This document shows, piece after piece, positions 25,478 through 34,924 of a DNA stretch of 64,000 bases (position 1 is the stretch's first letter; each line of letters begins with the position of its first letter). The position numbers were made by a program, and so were the translations under genes. Source of the stretch: Mesorhizobium sp. L2C084A000 (GTDB taxonomy: Bacteria; Pseudomonadota; Alphaproteobacteria; Rhizobiales; Rhizobiaceae). Under the pieces are notes generated by a model. It was not told the DNA's origin. It searched no databases and saw nothing but the letters and a program-made list of their open reading frames with translations. The stretch is taken from assembly GCF_000502875.1 (NCBI RefSeq), contig NZ_AYWX01000002.1, positions 294,725-358,724 of the forward strand. The letters run 5' to 3'.

Positions 25478-25852
25478 ATGTCTATCTTTAACAACACCAC
25501 TATGAAGGCCGACAATGCGGAAGCCGCCGATACGGCACCCAGCGTCGACGACAGCACCCCAACCCGGAAGCCGCGCGAGAAGTCCGTGGTGACCGTCGCG
25601 GTGACGGTCAAGAAGGCAAAGGACGAAGCGCCCGCAGCGCCTACCAAAACCGACATCGTCCTCAAGAAGCTGAAGTCGGCCAAAGGCGCTACAATCCAAA
25701 CCCTGATGGATGCGACGGGATGGCAGGCGCATTCGGTGCGGGGTTTCCTCTCCGGTACCGTCAAGAAGAAGCTTGGCCACGAACTGCTCAGCGACACCGG
25801 CAAGGACGGACAAAGGCGGTACCGCATTGCCGAGGCGAAGACCGCCGGTTGA
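25478..25852 (+). CDS. DUF3489 domain-containing protein
   Basis: A 124-residue basic protein. The N terminus is low-complexity, rich in Ala, Lys and Pro; residues about 55-118 are the DUF3489 domain, a small winged-helix-like fold (TKTDIVLKKLKSAKGATIQT, DATGWQAHSVRGFLSGTVKK, GQRRYRIA). Proteins of this family usually precede a DUF2924 gene and a serine recombinase in alphaproteobacteria, as here. DNA binding is likely from the fold but not shown. It starts with a good GGAG site and is followed after five bases by the DUF2924 gene. Confidence 0.88.
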   Translation: MSIFNNTTMKADNAEAADTAPSVDDSTPTRKPREKSVVTVAVTVKKAKDEAPAAPTKTDIVLKKLKSAKGATIQTLMDATGWQAHSVRGFLSGTVKKKLGHELLSDTGKDGQRRYRIAEAKTAG

Positions 25853-25857
25853 CCTAG

Positions 25858-26364
25858 ATGCGCAAAAGACAGGATCTGGATAGTGAGATCGCCGGGATTG
25901 GCGGTCTCACGCGTGATGAACTCACGGCAGCATGGAAAAAGGCCTATGGCTGCCCGCCGCCCAAAGGGGTCAAACGTGGGTTGCTTGAACGGTCGGCCGC
26001 CTGGCATCTCCAGGCCAAGCGATTGGGTGGTTTACCTTCGACCGTCAAGAAAACACTCGGAGCAGGCAACGCGCGCCAGTCCAACGTAAAGGCTGTCCAA
26101 CCGAGCAATACTGGACCGGATCGCGAGGACGGTGTTCCGTCGGTCCGAGCAGCGTCATCGGATAAGGCACTAACGTCGCCGCCACGATCCCTTCCGCCAA
26201 GAATCGGCTCCCGTCTGGTGCGGGAATGGAATGGCCGGATGCACGTTATCGAAGTGGTCTATGACGGCTTCGTGCTCGATGGCAAGACGTACGGATCGCT
26301 GTCGGCTGTCGCCCGCCGCATTACCGGCGCCCATTGGTCTGGCCCGAGGTTCTTTGGCCTATGA
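25858..26364 (+). CDS. DUF2924 domain-containing protein
   Basis: A 168-residue basic protein. The N-terminal part has GLTRDELTAAWKKAYGCPPP and a helix that continues SAAWHLQAKRLGG; the C-terminal part is the conserved RLVREWNGRMHVIEVVYDGF then GKTYGSLSAVARRITGAHW. This family almost always lies directly before a large serine recombinase; here its stop overlaps the recombinase start (ATGA). It may help the recombinase as a DNA-binding factor, which is inference from context. Confidence 0.88.
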   Translation: MRKRQDLDSEIAGIGGLTRDELTAAWKKAYGCPPPKGVKRGLLERSAAWHLQAKRLGGLPSTVKKTLGAGNARQSNVKAVQPSNTGPDREDGVPSVRAASSDKALTSPPRSLPPRIGSRLVREWNGRMHVIEVVYDGFVLDGKTYGSLSAVARRITGAHWSGPRFFGL

Positions 26365-28049
26365 CAGCAATCCCTCGCCTCAACTGCGCGATCTACACTC
26401 GCAAATCGACCGAAGAGGGATTGGAGCAGGAATTCAATTCGCTCGATGCCCAGCGCGAAGCGTGCGCGGCCTTCATCGCATCGCAGGTCGGTCTTGGCTG
26501 GAAGTTGATGCCAAGCCACTACGATGACGGCGGGATTTCGGGCGGCACGATGGAGCGCCCTGCCCTGCAGCGTCTCCTACAGGACATCCGGGACAAAGAG
26601 GTCGATGTGGTGGTCGTCTACAAGATCGACCGCCTCACCCGTTCGCTGATGGATTTTTGCAAGATCGTCGAGATCTTCGATGCCAGCTCCGTCTCGTTTG
26701 TCTCGGTCACGCAGCAGTTCAACACCACAACCTCAATGGGCAGGCTCACGCTCAACGTGCTCTTGTCCTTCGCCCAGTTCGAGCGAGAGGTTACAGCAGA
26801 GCGTATCCGCGACAAGATCGCGGCCTCGAAGAAGAAAGGCATGTGGATGGGTGGCGTGGTGCCCCTGGGCTATCGTGTCGAGTACCGCAAGCTGGTGATT
26901 GACGAAACCGAGGCACAAACAGTCAGACACCTGTTCGCCCGCTATCTCACCCTGAGGTCAGTGCGCGACCTTGTCGATGAGGCTGCGAGCGACGGGGTTT
27001 CCACACGATCGCGACACCTCATAGACGGATCAGTTGCAGTTACCATGCCGTTTGGTCGCGGCAACCTCTACCACCTGCTTTCGAACCCGGTCTACGTCGG
27101 CAAGATCAGGCACAAGGATCAGGTCTACGATGGAGAGCACAAGCCAATTGTCACGTCTGCCACGTTCGACGAGGCCCAGGCACTACTTGCCTCTCAGGCG
27201 CCGCGGCGGCGAAGCGAGTCCAATGTCACGCAAGCCCATTTGCTCACCGGTCTGCTCTTTGATGAAGCGGGCGAGAAATTGCGATCGGTTCATGCCAATA
27301 AGCAAGGTGTTCGCTACCGATACTATGTCTCAAAGCAGTTCGTCGATGAGCGCAGGAAAGGTTCCGAGGGCTGGCGTCTTCCGGCACCCGCACTTGAGTC
27401 AGTTGTTGAGCATCGCCTCAATCGGATTCTCAGTGATCAAGCCCAACTGTCTGATTGGATTCGGCAATGGGCAGACTCTGGCGAAATCCAGGCAGCGATG
27501 CGGCGAGTTGACGAGATGCGGTCGTGTTGGGCTTCAGGCACTACGGATGCGAAGCGATCTCTCCTCCAAAAGATCGTTCACAGGATCACCCTCAAGCTTG
27601 GTTTATTGACCATCGAACTGGATCGCCGCTCGCTATCGGAATTGCTTCTCGACCGAAAGCTGCCACCCAACGATAGCGCCCAAGTAACTTCCATCGAATG
27701 TCCAATCGGAATGAAGCGTCGCGGCGTCGAAACGCGGATCGTGCTTACCAACGGATCCAATATCAACCGGGCACCCGATGCCGCCTTGATCAACCTTCTG
27801 CGCCGCGCCCACCTATATCTCGGCCAACTTACAGACGGAGTCGGTCGCAGCCTTACCGACGTTGCCATGCTCAACGGCACCGATACATCCGAGGTCAGCC
27901 GCCTATTGCCCTTCGCTTTCCTCGTTCCAAAAATTGCGGCCAACATCGTTGCAGGTGATCAACCTGTTGAACTAACGGCGCACCGGCTGTCCCGATTGTC
28001 GGACCTCCCCCTTACTTGGACTGACCAGGCTGCACTCCTGGGCTTCTAA
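26361..28049 (+). CDS. Large serine recombinase
   Basis: A 562-residue site-specific recombinase. The N-terminal resolvase/invertase catalytic domain starts CAIYTRKSTEEGLEQEF with the nucleophile Ser16, continues through YDDGGISGGTMERPALQRLL and VYKIDRLTRSL. A recombinase domain (about 160-290, LYHLLSNPVYVGKIRHKDQV) and a zinc-ribbon-like region follow, although the usual four cysteines are not obvious. The rest is a coiled/helical tail. The start is fixed by ATGA overlap with DUF2924. It probably integrates or excises a mobile element; the gene ends 213 bases from a tRNA 3' end, which may mark the element border. Confidence 0.93.
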   Translation: MTAIPRLNCAIYTRKSTEEGLEQEFNSLDAQREACAAFIASQVGLGWKLMPSHYDDGGISGGTMERPALQRLLQDIRDKEVDVVVVYKIDRLTRSLMDFCKIVEIFDASSVSFVSVTQQFNTTTSMGRLTLNVLLSFAQFEREVTAERIRDKIAASKKKGMWMGGVVPLGYRVEYRKLVIDETEAQTVRHLFARYLTLRSVRDLVDEAASDGVSTRSRHLIDGSVAVTMPFGRGNLYHLLSNPVYVGKIRHKDQVYDGEHKPIVTSATFDEAQALLASQAPRRRSESNVTQAHLLTGLLFDEAGEKLRSVHANKQGVRYRYYVSKQFVDERRKGSEGWRLPAPALESVVEHRLNRILSDQAQLSDWIRQWADSGEIQAAMRRVDEMRSCWASGTTDAKRSLLQKIVHRITLKLGLLTIELDRRSLSELLLDRKLPPNDSAQVTSIECPIGMKRRGVETRIVLTNGSNINRAPDAALINLLRRAHLYLGQLTDGVGRSLTDVAMLNGTDTSEVSRLLPFAFLVPKIAANIVAGDQPVELTAHRLSRLSDLPLTWTDQAALLGF

Positions 28050-28262
28050 CCATCCGGCGAGCATCTCGCTGACCAGTCGACCATCGCTTTGGCAAACACT
28101 TGGCTACGGAATTCGCCCGACAGAGACGGACGACTTAAAAGTCGGGTGTTTTGCGTTTACCGCGGCGTCTCAGCCAAGTGTTGCCCACTACTCGGCGCTA
28201 ACCCACGGAAATGTCGGAGGTATTCTGAGACGGTCGAAACCCCGAAAAACGAGGGGACTGGA

Positions 28263-28338
28263 TGGTGGGCCCGGAGGGACTCGAACCCCCAACCAAGCGG
28301 TTATGAGCCGCCGGCTCTAACCATTGAGCTACAGGCCC
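28263..28338 (-). tRNA. tRNA-Ile (CAU anticodon, lysidine-type)
   Basis: The minus strand folds into a complete cloverleaf: acceptor GGGCCTG paired with CGGGCCC (one G-T), a D-arm AGCTCAATGGTTAGAGC, anticodon loop CTCATAA, and the T-arm with GGTTCGAGTCC. The encoded 3' CCA occupies 28263-28265. The CAU anticodon with the CGGCTCATAACCGCTTGG arm, as in E. coli ileX/Y, identifies the minor isoleucine tRNA that reads AUA after lysidine modification, not tRNA-Met. Its 3' end faces the recombinase gene, which suits an integration site. Confidence 0.93.
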
Positions 28339-28473
28339 CACGCGGGCTGGATTAATGTTTTTCGCATCGCGGCACAAGGCTTTCCCTACGGGCTTCCGCA
28401 GATCGCCCAAATCAACCCATAATCGCGCTCTACGCGACCCCTTGCGACTTGATCGCAGACCAAGGAGATTTTC

Positions 28474-29184
28474 ATGACCAGACATCTTTTGCCTCTCGCG
28501 CTCGCCGCTGCAATCGCTTTTCCGGCGATGGCTGGAGCCGCCGATCTGCCGACGCCGCCCCGCATCATCGTGTCGGGCGAAGGCGAAGCAACCGTAGCCC
28601 CCGATCTGGCGGTCCTGACGCTGAGCGTCATGCGCGAGGCCAAGACCGCGCGCGCCGCGCTCGATGCCAACAATGACGCCATGGCCGCCGTGATCGCGGC
28701 GATGAAGTCCGCCGGCATCAAGGACCGCGATCTGCAGACCGCTGGCATCCAGATCAACCCGCGCTACAACTACACCAACAAGCCGGACGGCAGCCAGGAA
28801 GCCGAACTCGTCGCCTATCAGGTGACCAACACGCTTTCGGTGCGGGTGCGCGACGTCGACAAGACAGGCGAGGTCCTCGACAAGGCGGTGTCGCTGGGCG
28901 TCAACCAGGGCGGCGGCATTGCCTTCACCAACGACAACCCGGCAGCCACGGTCACCGAGGCGCGAAAGAAGGCGGTCGCCGACGCCATGGCCAAGGCCAA
29001 GACGCTGGCCGAAGCCGCCGGCGTCAGCCTCGGCCGGGTGCTCGAGATCACAGACCAGAACATCAGGCCGGCGCCGATGCCGATCAATGCCAAAGCCTTC
29101 GATGCCGCGGCCGGCGCGGCTCCGGTACAAGCCGGTGAGAACGCCTACAATGTGCAGGTCACCGTCACCTTCGAACTGAAATAA
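28474..29184 (+). CDS. SIMPL domain-containing periplasmic protein (DUF541)
   Basis: A 236-residue exported protein with signal peptide (LLPLALAAAIAFPAMAGA) and an AAGGAG Shine-Dalgarno. The SIMPL domain shows PRIIVSGEGEATVAPDLAVL, then RDLQTAGIQINPRYNY and VADAMAKAKTLAEAAGVSLG. Homologues such as E. coli YggE are periplasmic proteins linked to oxidative stress. A strong terminator follows at 29246-29280. The gene is the first of the GC-rich section right of the tRNA. Confidence 0.92.
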   Translation: MTRHLLPLALAAAIAFPAMAGAADLPTPPRIIVSGEGEATVAPDLAVLTLSVMREAKTARAALDANNDAMAAVIAAMKSAGIKDRDLQTAGIQINPRYNYTNKPDGSQEAELVAYQVTNTLSVRVRDVDKTGEVLDKAVSLGVNQGGGIAFTNDNPAATVTEARKKAVADAMAKAKTLAEAAGVSLGRVLEITDQNIRPAPMPINAKAFDAAAGAAPVQAGENAYNVQVTVTFELK

Positions 29185-29245
29185 TCGGCTCTGACGGTCC
29201 GTAGCTGAGCCTAGCCACGGCAATCATCAGCCAATAGCGTGCATG

Positions 29246-29280
29246 AAAAACCCCGCAGGATTGCTCCCGCGGGGTTTTTT
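29246..29280 (+). terminator. Rho-independent terminator after the SIMPL gene
   Basis: AAAAACCCCGC pairs with GCGGGGTTTTT around a short loop, followed by T residues. A textbook terminator about 60 bases after the stop codon. Confidence 0.9.
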
Positions 29281-29317
29281 CGAGCCACACCCTTCAAACG
29301 GAAAGGGGCTCGGCTAG

Positions 29318-29406
29318 TCCCGGCTGATCTTCGTAGGAGATCATGCTGCCAGACCGACCTTCACTGAAGGTCGTGTCTCCCGGCTGATCCTCGCAGACGA
29401 TCATGC
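29318..29406. repeat. Two 29-bp direct repeats 60 bp apart around a perfect hairpin
   Basis: TCCCGGCTGATC opens both copies (29318-29346 and 29378-29406), which match at 25 of 29 positions. Between them GACCTTC-ACT-GAAGGTC (29356-29372) forms a perfect 7-bp hairpin. Each repeat also has short GATC inverted ends. The arrangement suggests a structured RNA or a protein-binding site. Confidence 0.55.
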
Positions 29407-29430
29407 CTCTATGATCCGCCAAAGCCGGCC

Positions 29431-29787
29431 TTAGCGATAGATGACGGGGCAGCCGCGCTCATTGGCGAACACGACGACGACGCGGTCGCCGTCCTGGCGG
29501 CCCATCACCTTCACCGTACGACGGCTGACGTCGACGATGCGGGCACGGCGCAGACCCATGCGTTCGGCCTTGTCGAGGGCGCGGTCCGGCGAGCAGCCAC
29601 GGCGCCAGTCGCCACGGCGCTCGTCACGGCGATGGCGATAACCGTCGTCACCGGTATAGACGCCGAAACGCGGGTCGTTGTTGTTGCCGAAGCCGAGGTA
29701 AAGGCTGTCGGCGTGAGCGGGAACAGCCGCCAGCGTGCCGAGACCGACCAGGGCCGAAAGGGCTGCCGTCTTGATCGTGTTGAACAT
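29431..29787 (-). CDS. Secreted basic hypothetical protein
   Basis: A 118-residue protein with signal peptide (ALSALVGLGTLAAVPAHA) and an AGGAGAG Shine-Dalgarno. The mature part begins DSLYLGFGNNNDPRFGVYTG, has an Arg-rich centre (GYRHRRDERRGDWRR), a Cys that could pair with the one near the end (RGCSPD, ERGCPVIYR) and a conserved-looking helix (ALDKAERMGLRRARIVDV). Proteins of this kind are common in rhizobia as small periplasmic proteins of unknown function. It converges on the SIMPL gene, with repeats between them. Confidence 0.75.
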   Translation of the reverse strand: MFNTIKTAALSALVGLGTLAAVPAHADSLYLGFGNNNDPRFGVYTGDDGYRHRRDERRGDWRRGCSPDRALDKAERMGLRRARIVDVSRRTVKVMGRQDGDRVVVVFANERGCPVIYR

Positions 29788-30040
29788 CGTCTTCTCTCCT
29801 TTTGCGGGCCTTCGCCCCTTGTGAACCGATGAGGGGGAGAATGCGCTTGCCTGTCTGAACTCTTTACGAACCTGCCGTTCATCTCCGGTTCATATGGCGG
29901 GAAGAAGGAAAGTTCCGGCCATTTGCCGTCGTCCCCAGCCCTTGGTGAAGGCCAGAACGTCTGACTCGACGCCCCGGTTCCAACCCCGCTGATTGGCCGA
30001 ATGCATTCGAACGGGAGGCTCCTGCTCACCGTCGCTGGTC

Positions 30041-30487
30041 CTACGGCTCCTCGTCCAGCACATAGTCAAAATAGTCTTCCGGCTCGGCAAGATCGGTTTC
30101 GCTCGCCTTGACCCGGCCGCGCATCGAGATGCCGGCTTCATGCACGGTCTCGGCGCTGCCCGACACCAGCCGGTGCCACCAGTAGAGGTCGCGGCCTTCG
30201 GCCACCAGCCGATAGGCACAGGTGCTGGGCAGCCAGCTGATGGTTCGCACATTCTGCGGCGTCAGCCCGACGCAGTCGGGAACGCGCGCCAGCCGATTGG
30301 CATAGTCCGAACAGCGGCAGGTCTCGGCGTCGAACAGCCGACAGCCGACGCTGGTCCAGTAGATCTCGCCAGTGTCCTCGTCCTCAAGCTTTGACAGGCA
30401 GCATTTGCCGCAGCCGTCGCACAGTGATTCCCACTCGGCCGGGCTCATCGCCTCCAGCGCCTTGGTTTTCCAGAATGGCGTTTCCAT
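30041..30487 (-). CDS. YcgN family cysteine-cluster protein (UPF0260)
   Basis: A 148-residue cytosolic protein beginning [20 protein letters not shown]. The family cysteine cluster reads [20 protein letters not shown], followed by [18 protein letters not shown] and [19 protein letters not shown]. These cysteines probably bind a metal or iron-sulphur cluster; the function is unknown. The frame extends upstream, but this ATG matches the family N terminus. It is divergent from the OmpA-like gene at 30684. Confidence 0.92.
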   Translation of the reverse strand: METPFWKTKALEAMSPAEWESLCDGCGKCCLSKLEDEDTGEIYWTSVGCRLFDAETCRCSDYANRLARVPDCVGLTPQNVRTISWLPSTCAYRLVAEGRDLYWWHRLVSGSAETVHEAGISMRGRVKASETDLAEPEDYFDYVLDEEP

Positions 30488-30683
30488 TTCCGGGATGTGG
30501 CCCCAGCCGCGGGCAAGGTCAAGCGCGGCAATGGTCGCAATGCGGCTATCGCCAGGTGAATGACATGAAGTTGCCTTCAAAAGGTCGGTCAATCGCCCCG
30601 TACGGCCTCTATCCGTGCCAGACTGGAACCAATCGGCACAAGATCGGTTTCGGCAAGGATGGGACCCCACAAGGAGAATTTCG

Positions 30684-32666
30684 ATGAAACGCCAACCACG
30701 GATTCTGGCAGGCACGGCACTTGGCCTGTTGATGGCATCCGCGCCGTTGGGCGCGTTCCCGCTTCAGGGAAGTGTCGCGTCCGGCCTTGCCCAGCGCACG
30801 GCAGCCCCATTCATCCTGGCGCAAGCAGCATGCGCCGAAGGCGAAGCGGCCGAAGCCTGCGCACAAAAGCAGCAGGCGGAACCCGAACAGAAGCGCGAAC
30901 GCAAGAAGGCCGAGCCTGAACAGCAGGCCGCGCCTGCCCAGAGCGAGCAGCCCGCCGAGGAGCAGCAGCCACGCCGGAAGAAGCGCGACCAGCAGCAGCA
31001 GACCGAGCAGGCGCCGGCCGAACAGGCAGCACCCGCCGAGGAACAGCAGCCGCGCAGGAAGAAGCGCGACCAGCAGCAGCAGACCGAGCAGGCGCCGGCC
31101 GAACAGGCCGCTCCAGCCGAGGAACAGCAGCCGCGCAGGAAGAAACGCGACCAGCAGCAAACCGAGCAGGCGCCGGCCGGCCAGGCGGAACCGGCCAACG
31201 ACAATCAGCCCGGCGAGCAGGCCAAGCCGCGCAAGAAGAACAGGCAGGACCAGCAGGCCCAACCTGAAGTCGCCCCGGCACCGAAGGAGGCTCCCGCTGG
31301 AGAGGCGACGGCCCCTGCCGGCGAACAGCCCGCGGCCCAGGGCGAGCAGCCCCAGGACACGACGAAGAAGCGTGTCAGGAAACCTGTTGGCGAGCAGCCG
31401 GCCACAGCCGAGCAGCCAGCCACCGGCGAACAACCGGCCAATGGTCAGACGGCAGCACCGGTACAGGGCGAAAACCCGGTGCAAGGCGAAGCACCGGCCG
31501 ATCCAAACGCCGCTCCCATCCTGGACAGCCAGAAGGACGCCGAGCGCAGAGGCGGCCGCAAGCAGGGCGACAAGATCGTCCCCCAGGATGGCGAGCAGCA
31601 GAATGGCGGGCAAAATGCCCAGCAAGGTGGCGATCAGGGCCGCAAGCCGGTGGCTGCTCCCATCGACCAAGGCCCGCCCCCCACCGACGACAGGGCCGCA
31701 CAGCAGGAGATCAAGCCCGAGAAGATCGCGCCGGTGACCGAGGAAAAGGGCACACGCGTAGAGCGTGCACCCGATGAGAACGCCCGCGACCGCCGGCGTC
31801 CGAAAGGCGTCGACGTCGTCAGGGAACTCGGCGACCGCGTCATCCTGCAGTTCAACAACCAGACGTTCGTCGAGAGCAATGACGCCCCGCGCATGACCCG
31901 CGGCGCCAGGAACGTCTATTATGAGGATCTCTCGGGCAATCGCACCCGGGAAATCGTCGAGCGTGACAACGGTGTCCAGATCGTCACCATCCGCAACCGC
32001 TATGGCGACGTCATCCAGCGTTCGCGCATTGCGCCGGATGGACGCGAATATGTGCTGAGCTATGTCGATGAGCGGCACTATGAGGACGACAGCGACTGGC
32101 GCGATCCCGGCGATGATCTGCCGCCGATGCGGCTGACAATCCCGCGCGAGGAATACATTCTGGACTCCGAGGATGTCGAAGATCCGGACGACTACTACAC
32201 CTTCCTCGAACAGCCACCGGTGGAGAAGGTCCAGCGCCTCTACTCGATCGACGAGGTCAAACGTTCGGCCCGCGTGCGCGACATCGCACGGCGCGTCGAT
32301 CTCGACACGCTCAACTTCGAATTCGGCTCGGCCTCGATCTCCGACACCGAGGTGCAGAAGCTCGAGGGCGTCGCCACCGCAATGGAGAAGTTGTTGAAGA
32401 AGAACCCGGCCGAGACCTTCCTGATCGAAGGTCACACCGACGCCGTCGGCTCGCCTGAAGCCAACCTCGCCCTGTCAGATCGCCGCGCGGAATCGGTGGC
32501 GGAGGCGCTGACCAACGCCTTCGGCATCCCGCCGGAGAACCTGACGACACAGGGCTATGGCGAGGAGTATCTGAAGGTCAATACGTCGGCGCCGAACCGC
32601 GAGAACCGGCGCGTTGGCATTCGCCGCATCACGTCGCTGGTGGCACCGGTCGCCAGCAACAATTAG
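30684..32666 (+). CDS. OmpA family protein with long repeat-rich disordered region
   Basis: A 660-residue envelope protein. Signal peptide at about 1-35 ([20 protein letters not shown]) after an AAGGAG site. Residues about 45-340 are a Gln/Glu/Pro/Ala-rich disordered region with basic clusters ([12 protein letters not shown]) in tandem 27-residue repeats. Residues about 370-520 contain a charged domain ([20 protein letters not shown]). The C-terminal OmpA/peptidoglycan-binding domain has [20 protein letters not shown] and ends [12 protein letters not shown]. It probably anchors the outer membrane to peptidoglycan, with the disordered part spanning the periplasm. A hairpin follows the stop. 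Confidence 0.9.
   Translation: MKRQPRILAGTALGLLMASAPLGAFPLQGSVASGLAQRTAAPFILAQAACAEGEAAEACAQKQQAEPEQKRERKKAEPEQQAAPAQSEQPAEEQQPRRKKRDQQQQTEQAPAEQAAPAEEQQPRRKKRDQQQQTEQAPAEQAAPAEEQQPRRKKRDQQQTEQAPAGQAEPANDNQPGEQAKPRKKNRQDQQAQPEVAPAPKEAPAGEATAPAGEQPAAQGEQPQDTTKKRVRKPVGEQPATAEQPATGEQPANGQTAAPVQGENPVQGEAPADPNAAPILDSQKDAERRGGRKQGDKIVPQDGEQQNGGQNAQQGGDQGRKPVAAPIDQGPPPTDDRAAQQEIKPEKIAPVTEEKGTRVERAPDENARDRRRPKGVDVVRELGDRVILQFNNQTFVESNDAPRMTRGARNVYYEDLSGNRTREIVERDNGVQIVTIRNRYGDVIQRSRIAPDGREYVLSYVDERHYEDDSDWRDPGDDLPPMRLTIPREEYILDSEDVEDPDDYYTFLEQPPVEKVQRLYSIDEVKRSARVRDIARRVDLDTLNFEFGSASISDTEVQKLEGVATAMEKLLKKNPAETFLIEGHTDAVGSPEANLALSDRRAESVAEALTNAFGIPPENLTTQGYGEEYLKVNTSAPNRENRRVGIRRITSLVAPVASNN
30957..31190 (+). 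repeat. 81-bp tandem repeat within the OmpA-like gene (about 2.9 copies)
   Basis: Copies at 30957-31037 and 31038-31118 encode the 27-residue unit beginning [20 protein letters not shown]; a third, one Gln shorter, runs from 31119 to about 31190. The high DNA identity between copies points to recent duplication, so the copy number may vary between strains. Confidence 0.85.
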
Positions 32667-32689
32667 GTCATGATTTCAAAACCATGACC
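32666..32689 (+). other. Hairpin directly after the OmpA-like gene
   Basis: GGTCATG and CATGACC pair perfectly over seven base pairs with a ten-base loop, starting at the last base of the stop codon. No T-run follows; it may protect the mRNA end or be a repeated palindrome. Confidence 0.45.
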
Positions 32690-32971
32690 TGGTTTGCGGA
32701 ATCGGCACGAGAAGCATCCATCCCCGGCACTGCCGGGGGTGGATCAACGCGCCGGGTTCAACAAGAATTGTTCGGGGATTAGACACGGCTCATTGAATCG
32801 CGGGCGCAGCCACCCCAGATTCGGCGCTGGGCGTTCCCTGCCCCGTCCCGACTCCAGCGGGACGCATTAAGCCCCGCCGGACGTTGTTTGGCGGGGTTTT
32901 TTGTGTTGCAAACGGTGGCGACCTGGCCGAATACGGCCATTGTCCGAGAGATAACCAGCCGGAATCATTCT
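32667..32971. other. Intergenic region with hairpin and terminator
   Basis: About 300 bases between the OmpA-like and YqhA genes. It contains the hairpin at 32666-32689 and the terminator at 32869-32902. No gene is visible. Confidence 0.5.
32869..32902 (+). terminator. Rho-independent terminator
   Basis: CCCCGCC pairs with GGCGGGG around an eleven-base loop, followed by six T residues. It lies between the OmpA-like and YqhA genes, and ends transcription of the former. Confidence 0.88.
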
Positions 32972-33487
32972 ATGAAGCGTCTCGAACTCGCCATCGAATC
33001 GATCATCCTCGCGTCGCGCTGGCTGCTCGTCGTTTTCTATATAGGCCTGGCCCTTGCATTGGCCGTCTATGCGCTGTCCTTCGGCAAGAAGCTTTATGAG
33101 TTCATTACCCTGGCGTTCACGCTCGGTGACACCGACACTATCCTCAAGATGCTCGGCCTGATCGATGCCGCGCTGGTTGCCTCGCTGGTGGTGATGGTCA
33201 TCATCTCGGGCTACGAGAACTTCGTCAGCCGCTTCGACGACCAGGAGGGTGGCGTGCACTGGCTGGGCACCATCGATGTCGGTTCGCTGAAGGTCAAGGT
33301 TGCCTCGACCATCGTCGCCATCTCGTCCATCCACCTTTTGCAGGTGTTTTTGAACTCGTCGACCTACACGACCGACCAGTTGATGTGGCTGACCATCATC
33401 CACCTCGCCTTCGTCGTCTCGGCCCTCATGCTCGCCTATATCGACCGGCTGATGGGCCTCAGCAAAGGCAAGAAGGATGAGGCGTAA
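32972..33487 (+). CDS. YqhA family inner-membrane protein (UPF0114)
   Basis: A 171-residue membrane protein starting MKRLELAIESIILASRWLLV. Four hydrophobic helices can be seen at about 10-38, 60-85 (LKMLGLIDAALVASLVVMVI), 105-125 and 135-158. The signatures SRWLLVVFYIGL and GYENFVSRFD are typical of the family. Function unknown. The chosen ATG matches the family start; the upstream frame is not protein-like. It is convergent with the SDR gene. Confidence 0.9.
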   Translation: MKRLELAIESIILASRWLLVVFYIGLALALAVYALSFGKKLYEFITLAFTLGDTDTILKMLGLIDAALVASLVVMVIISGYENFVSRFDDQEGGVHWLGTIDVGSLKVKVASTIVAISSIHLLQVFLNSSTYTTDQLMWLTIIHLAFVVSALMLAYIDRLMGLSKGKKDEA

Positions 33488-33611
33488 GCAAGCGCCTGCC
33501 GGACCTTGAATCATCCCGGCAGGGTTGGCGCCCTATGCTTTGTTTGCGCGAGGCTTTGCCGTGGCTCAGCCACGGCGGATGGCTTAGCTCGACGCTCACA
33601 ATAACGCGGAT

Positions 33612-34478
<867 letters not shown>

Positions 34479-34630
34479 TTTTCCTCCGCCTGCATTGTCT
34501 CGCTGCGCGATCCTTGCCTGTGAGGGCCTCGGACATCAAGAGCTTGCTGCGGGAGGCCACGGTGACGTTGCGGAGGCTGTCGTTGGCCAGCACTACAAAC
34601 CTATTGGATTTATCGCCGCCTGGGTAATAT

Positions 34631-34659
34631 ATTCTATATGGATAGGTATGATATAGAAT
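34631..34659. promoter_or_regulatory. Operator-like inverted repeat overlapping the vapB start
   Basis: ATTCTATAT (34631-34639) and ATATAGAAT (34651-34659) form a perfect inverted repeat with an 11-base spacer. The right arm runs into the vapB ATG. AT-rich palindromes of this kind are the usual sites for VapB autoregulation. No Shine-Dalgarno is visible between it and the start. Confidence 0.65.
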
Positions 34660-34924
34660 GGCGCTATCGATCAAGAATCTGGAAGTCGAGCAACTGGCGC
34701 GCGAACTTGCCCGCCGCCGGCGCGTCTCGGTGACGGAGGCCATCCGCCAAAGTCTCGAGCGCGAGGTTGCACGCGAGCGGCTGGTGCCGCGCGACGAAGC
34801 CAGCGACCTGTTTCAGCGGTTGATGGCGATCTCCGACAGCGCCGGAAAAATCCCCAAACGCGAAAATGCGATGACCGACGACGAAATCCTTGGATACGAC
34901 GAGTTCGGAATCCCGACGAAATGA
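34658..34924 (+). CDS. vapB: VapB-type antitoxin (type II toxin-antitoxin)
   Basis: An 88-residue antitoxin. The N-terminal part is a ribbon-helix-helix-like DNA-binding fold (ALSIKNLEVEQLARELARRR, VSVTEAIRQSLEREVARERL); the acidic C-terminal part should wrap the toxin (DDEILGYDEFGIPTK). Its stop overlaps vapC by ATGA. An inverted repeat covers the start codon, consistent with autorepression. The lack of a Shine-Dalgarno suggests leaderless translation. Confidence 0.9.
   Translation: MALSIKNLEVEQLARELARRRRVSVTEAIRQSLEREVARERLVPRDEASDLFQRLMAISDSAGKIPKRENAMTDDEILGYDEFGIPTK

Noticed and set aside
28050-28262. Possible att repeat of the tRNA 3' end within the window
   Set aside because: I looked for a second copy of the tRNA 3' end and saw none; the other border, if any, must lie outside or be too diverged to see by eye.
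28263-28338. tRNA-Met for the CAU anticodon
   Set aside because: The arm around the anticodon and the acceptor stem match the lysidine-type tRNA-Ile, not initiator or elongator tRNA-Met.
29318-29406. Direct repeats considered as a CRISPR array
   Set aside because: Only two imperfect copies, no further units, no cas genes in the window.
30609-32435. 608-codon open frame on the minus strand opposite the OmpA-like gene
   Set aside because: Leu/Gly-rich low-complexity translation made by the Gln/Pro-rich repeats read backwards. The plus-strand gene has signal peptide, ribosome site and an OmpA domain.
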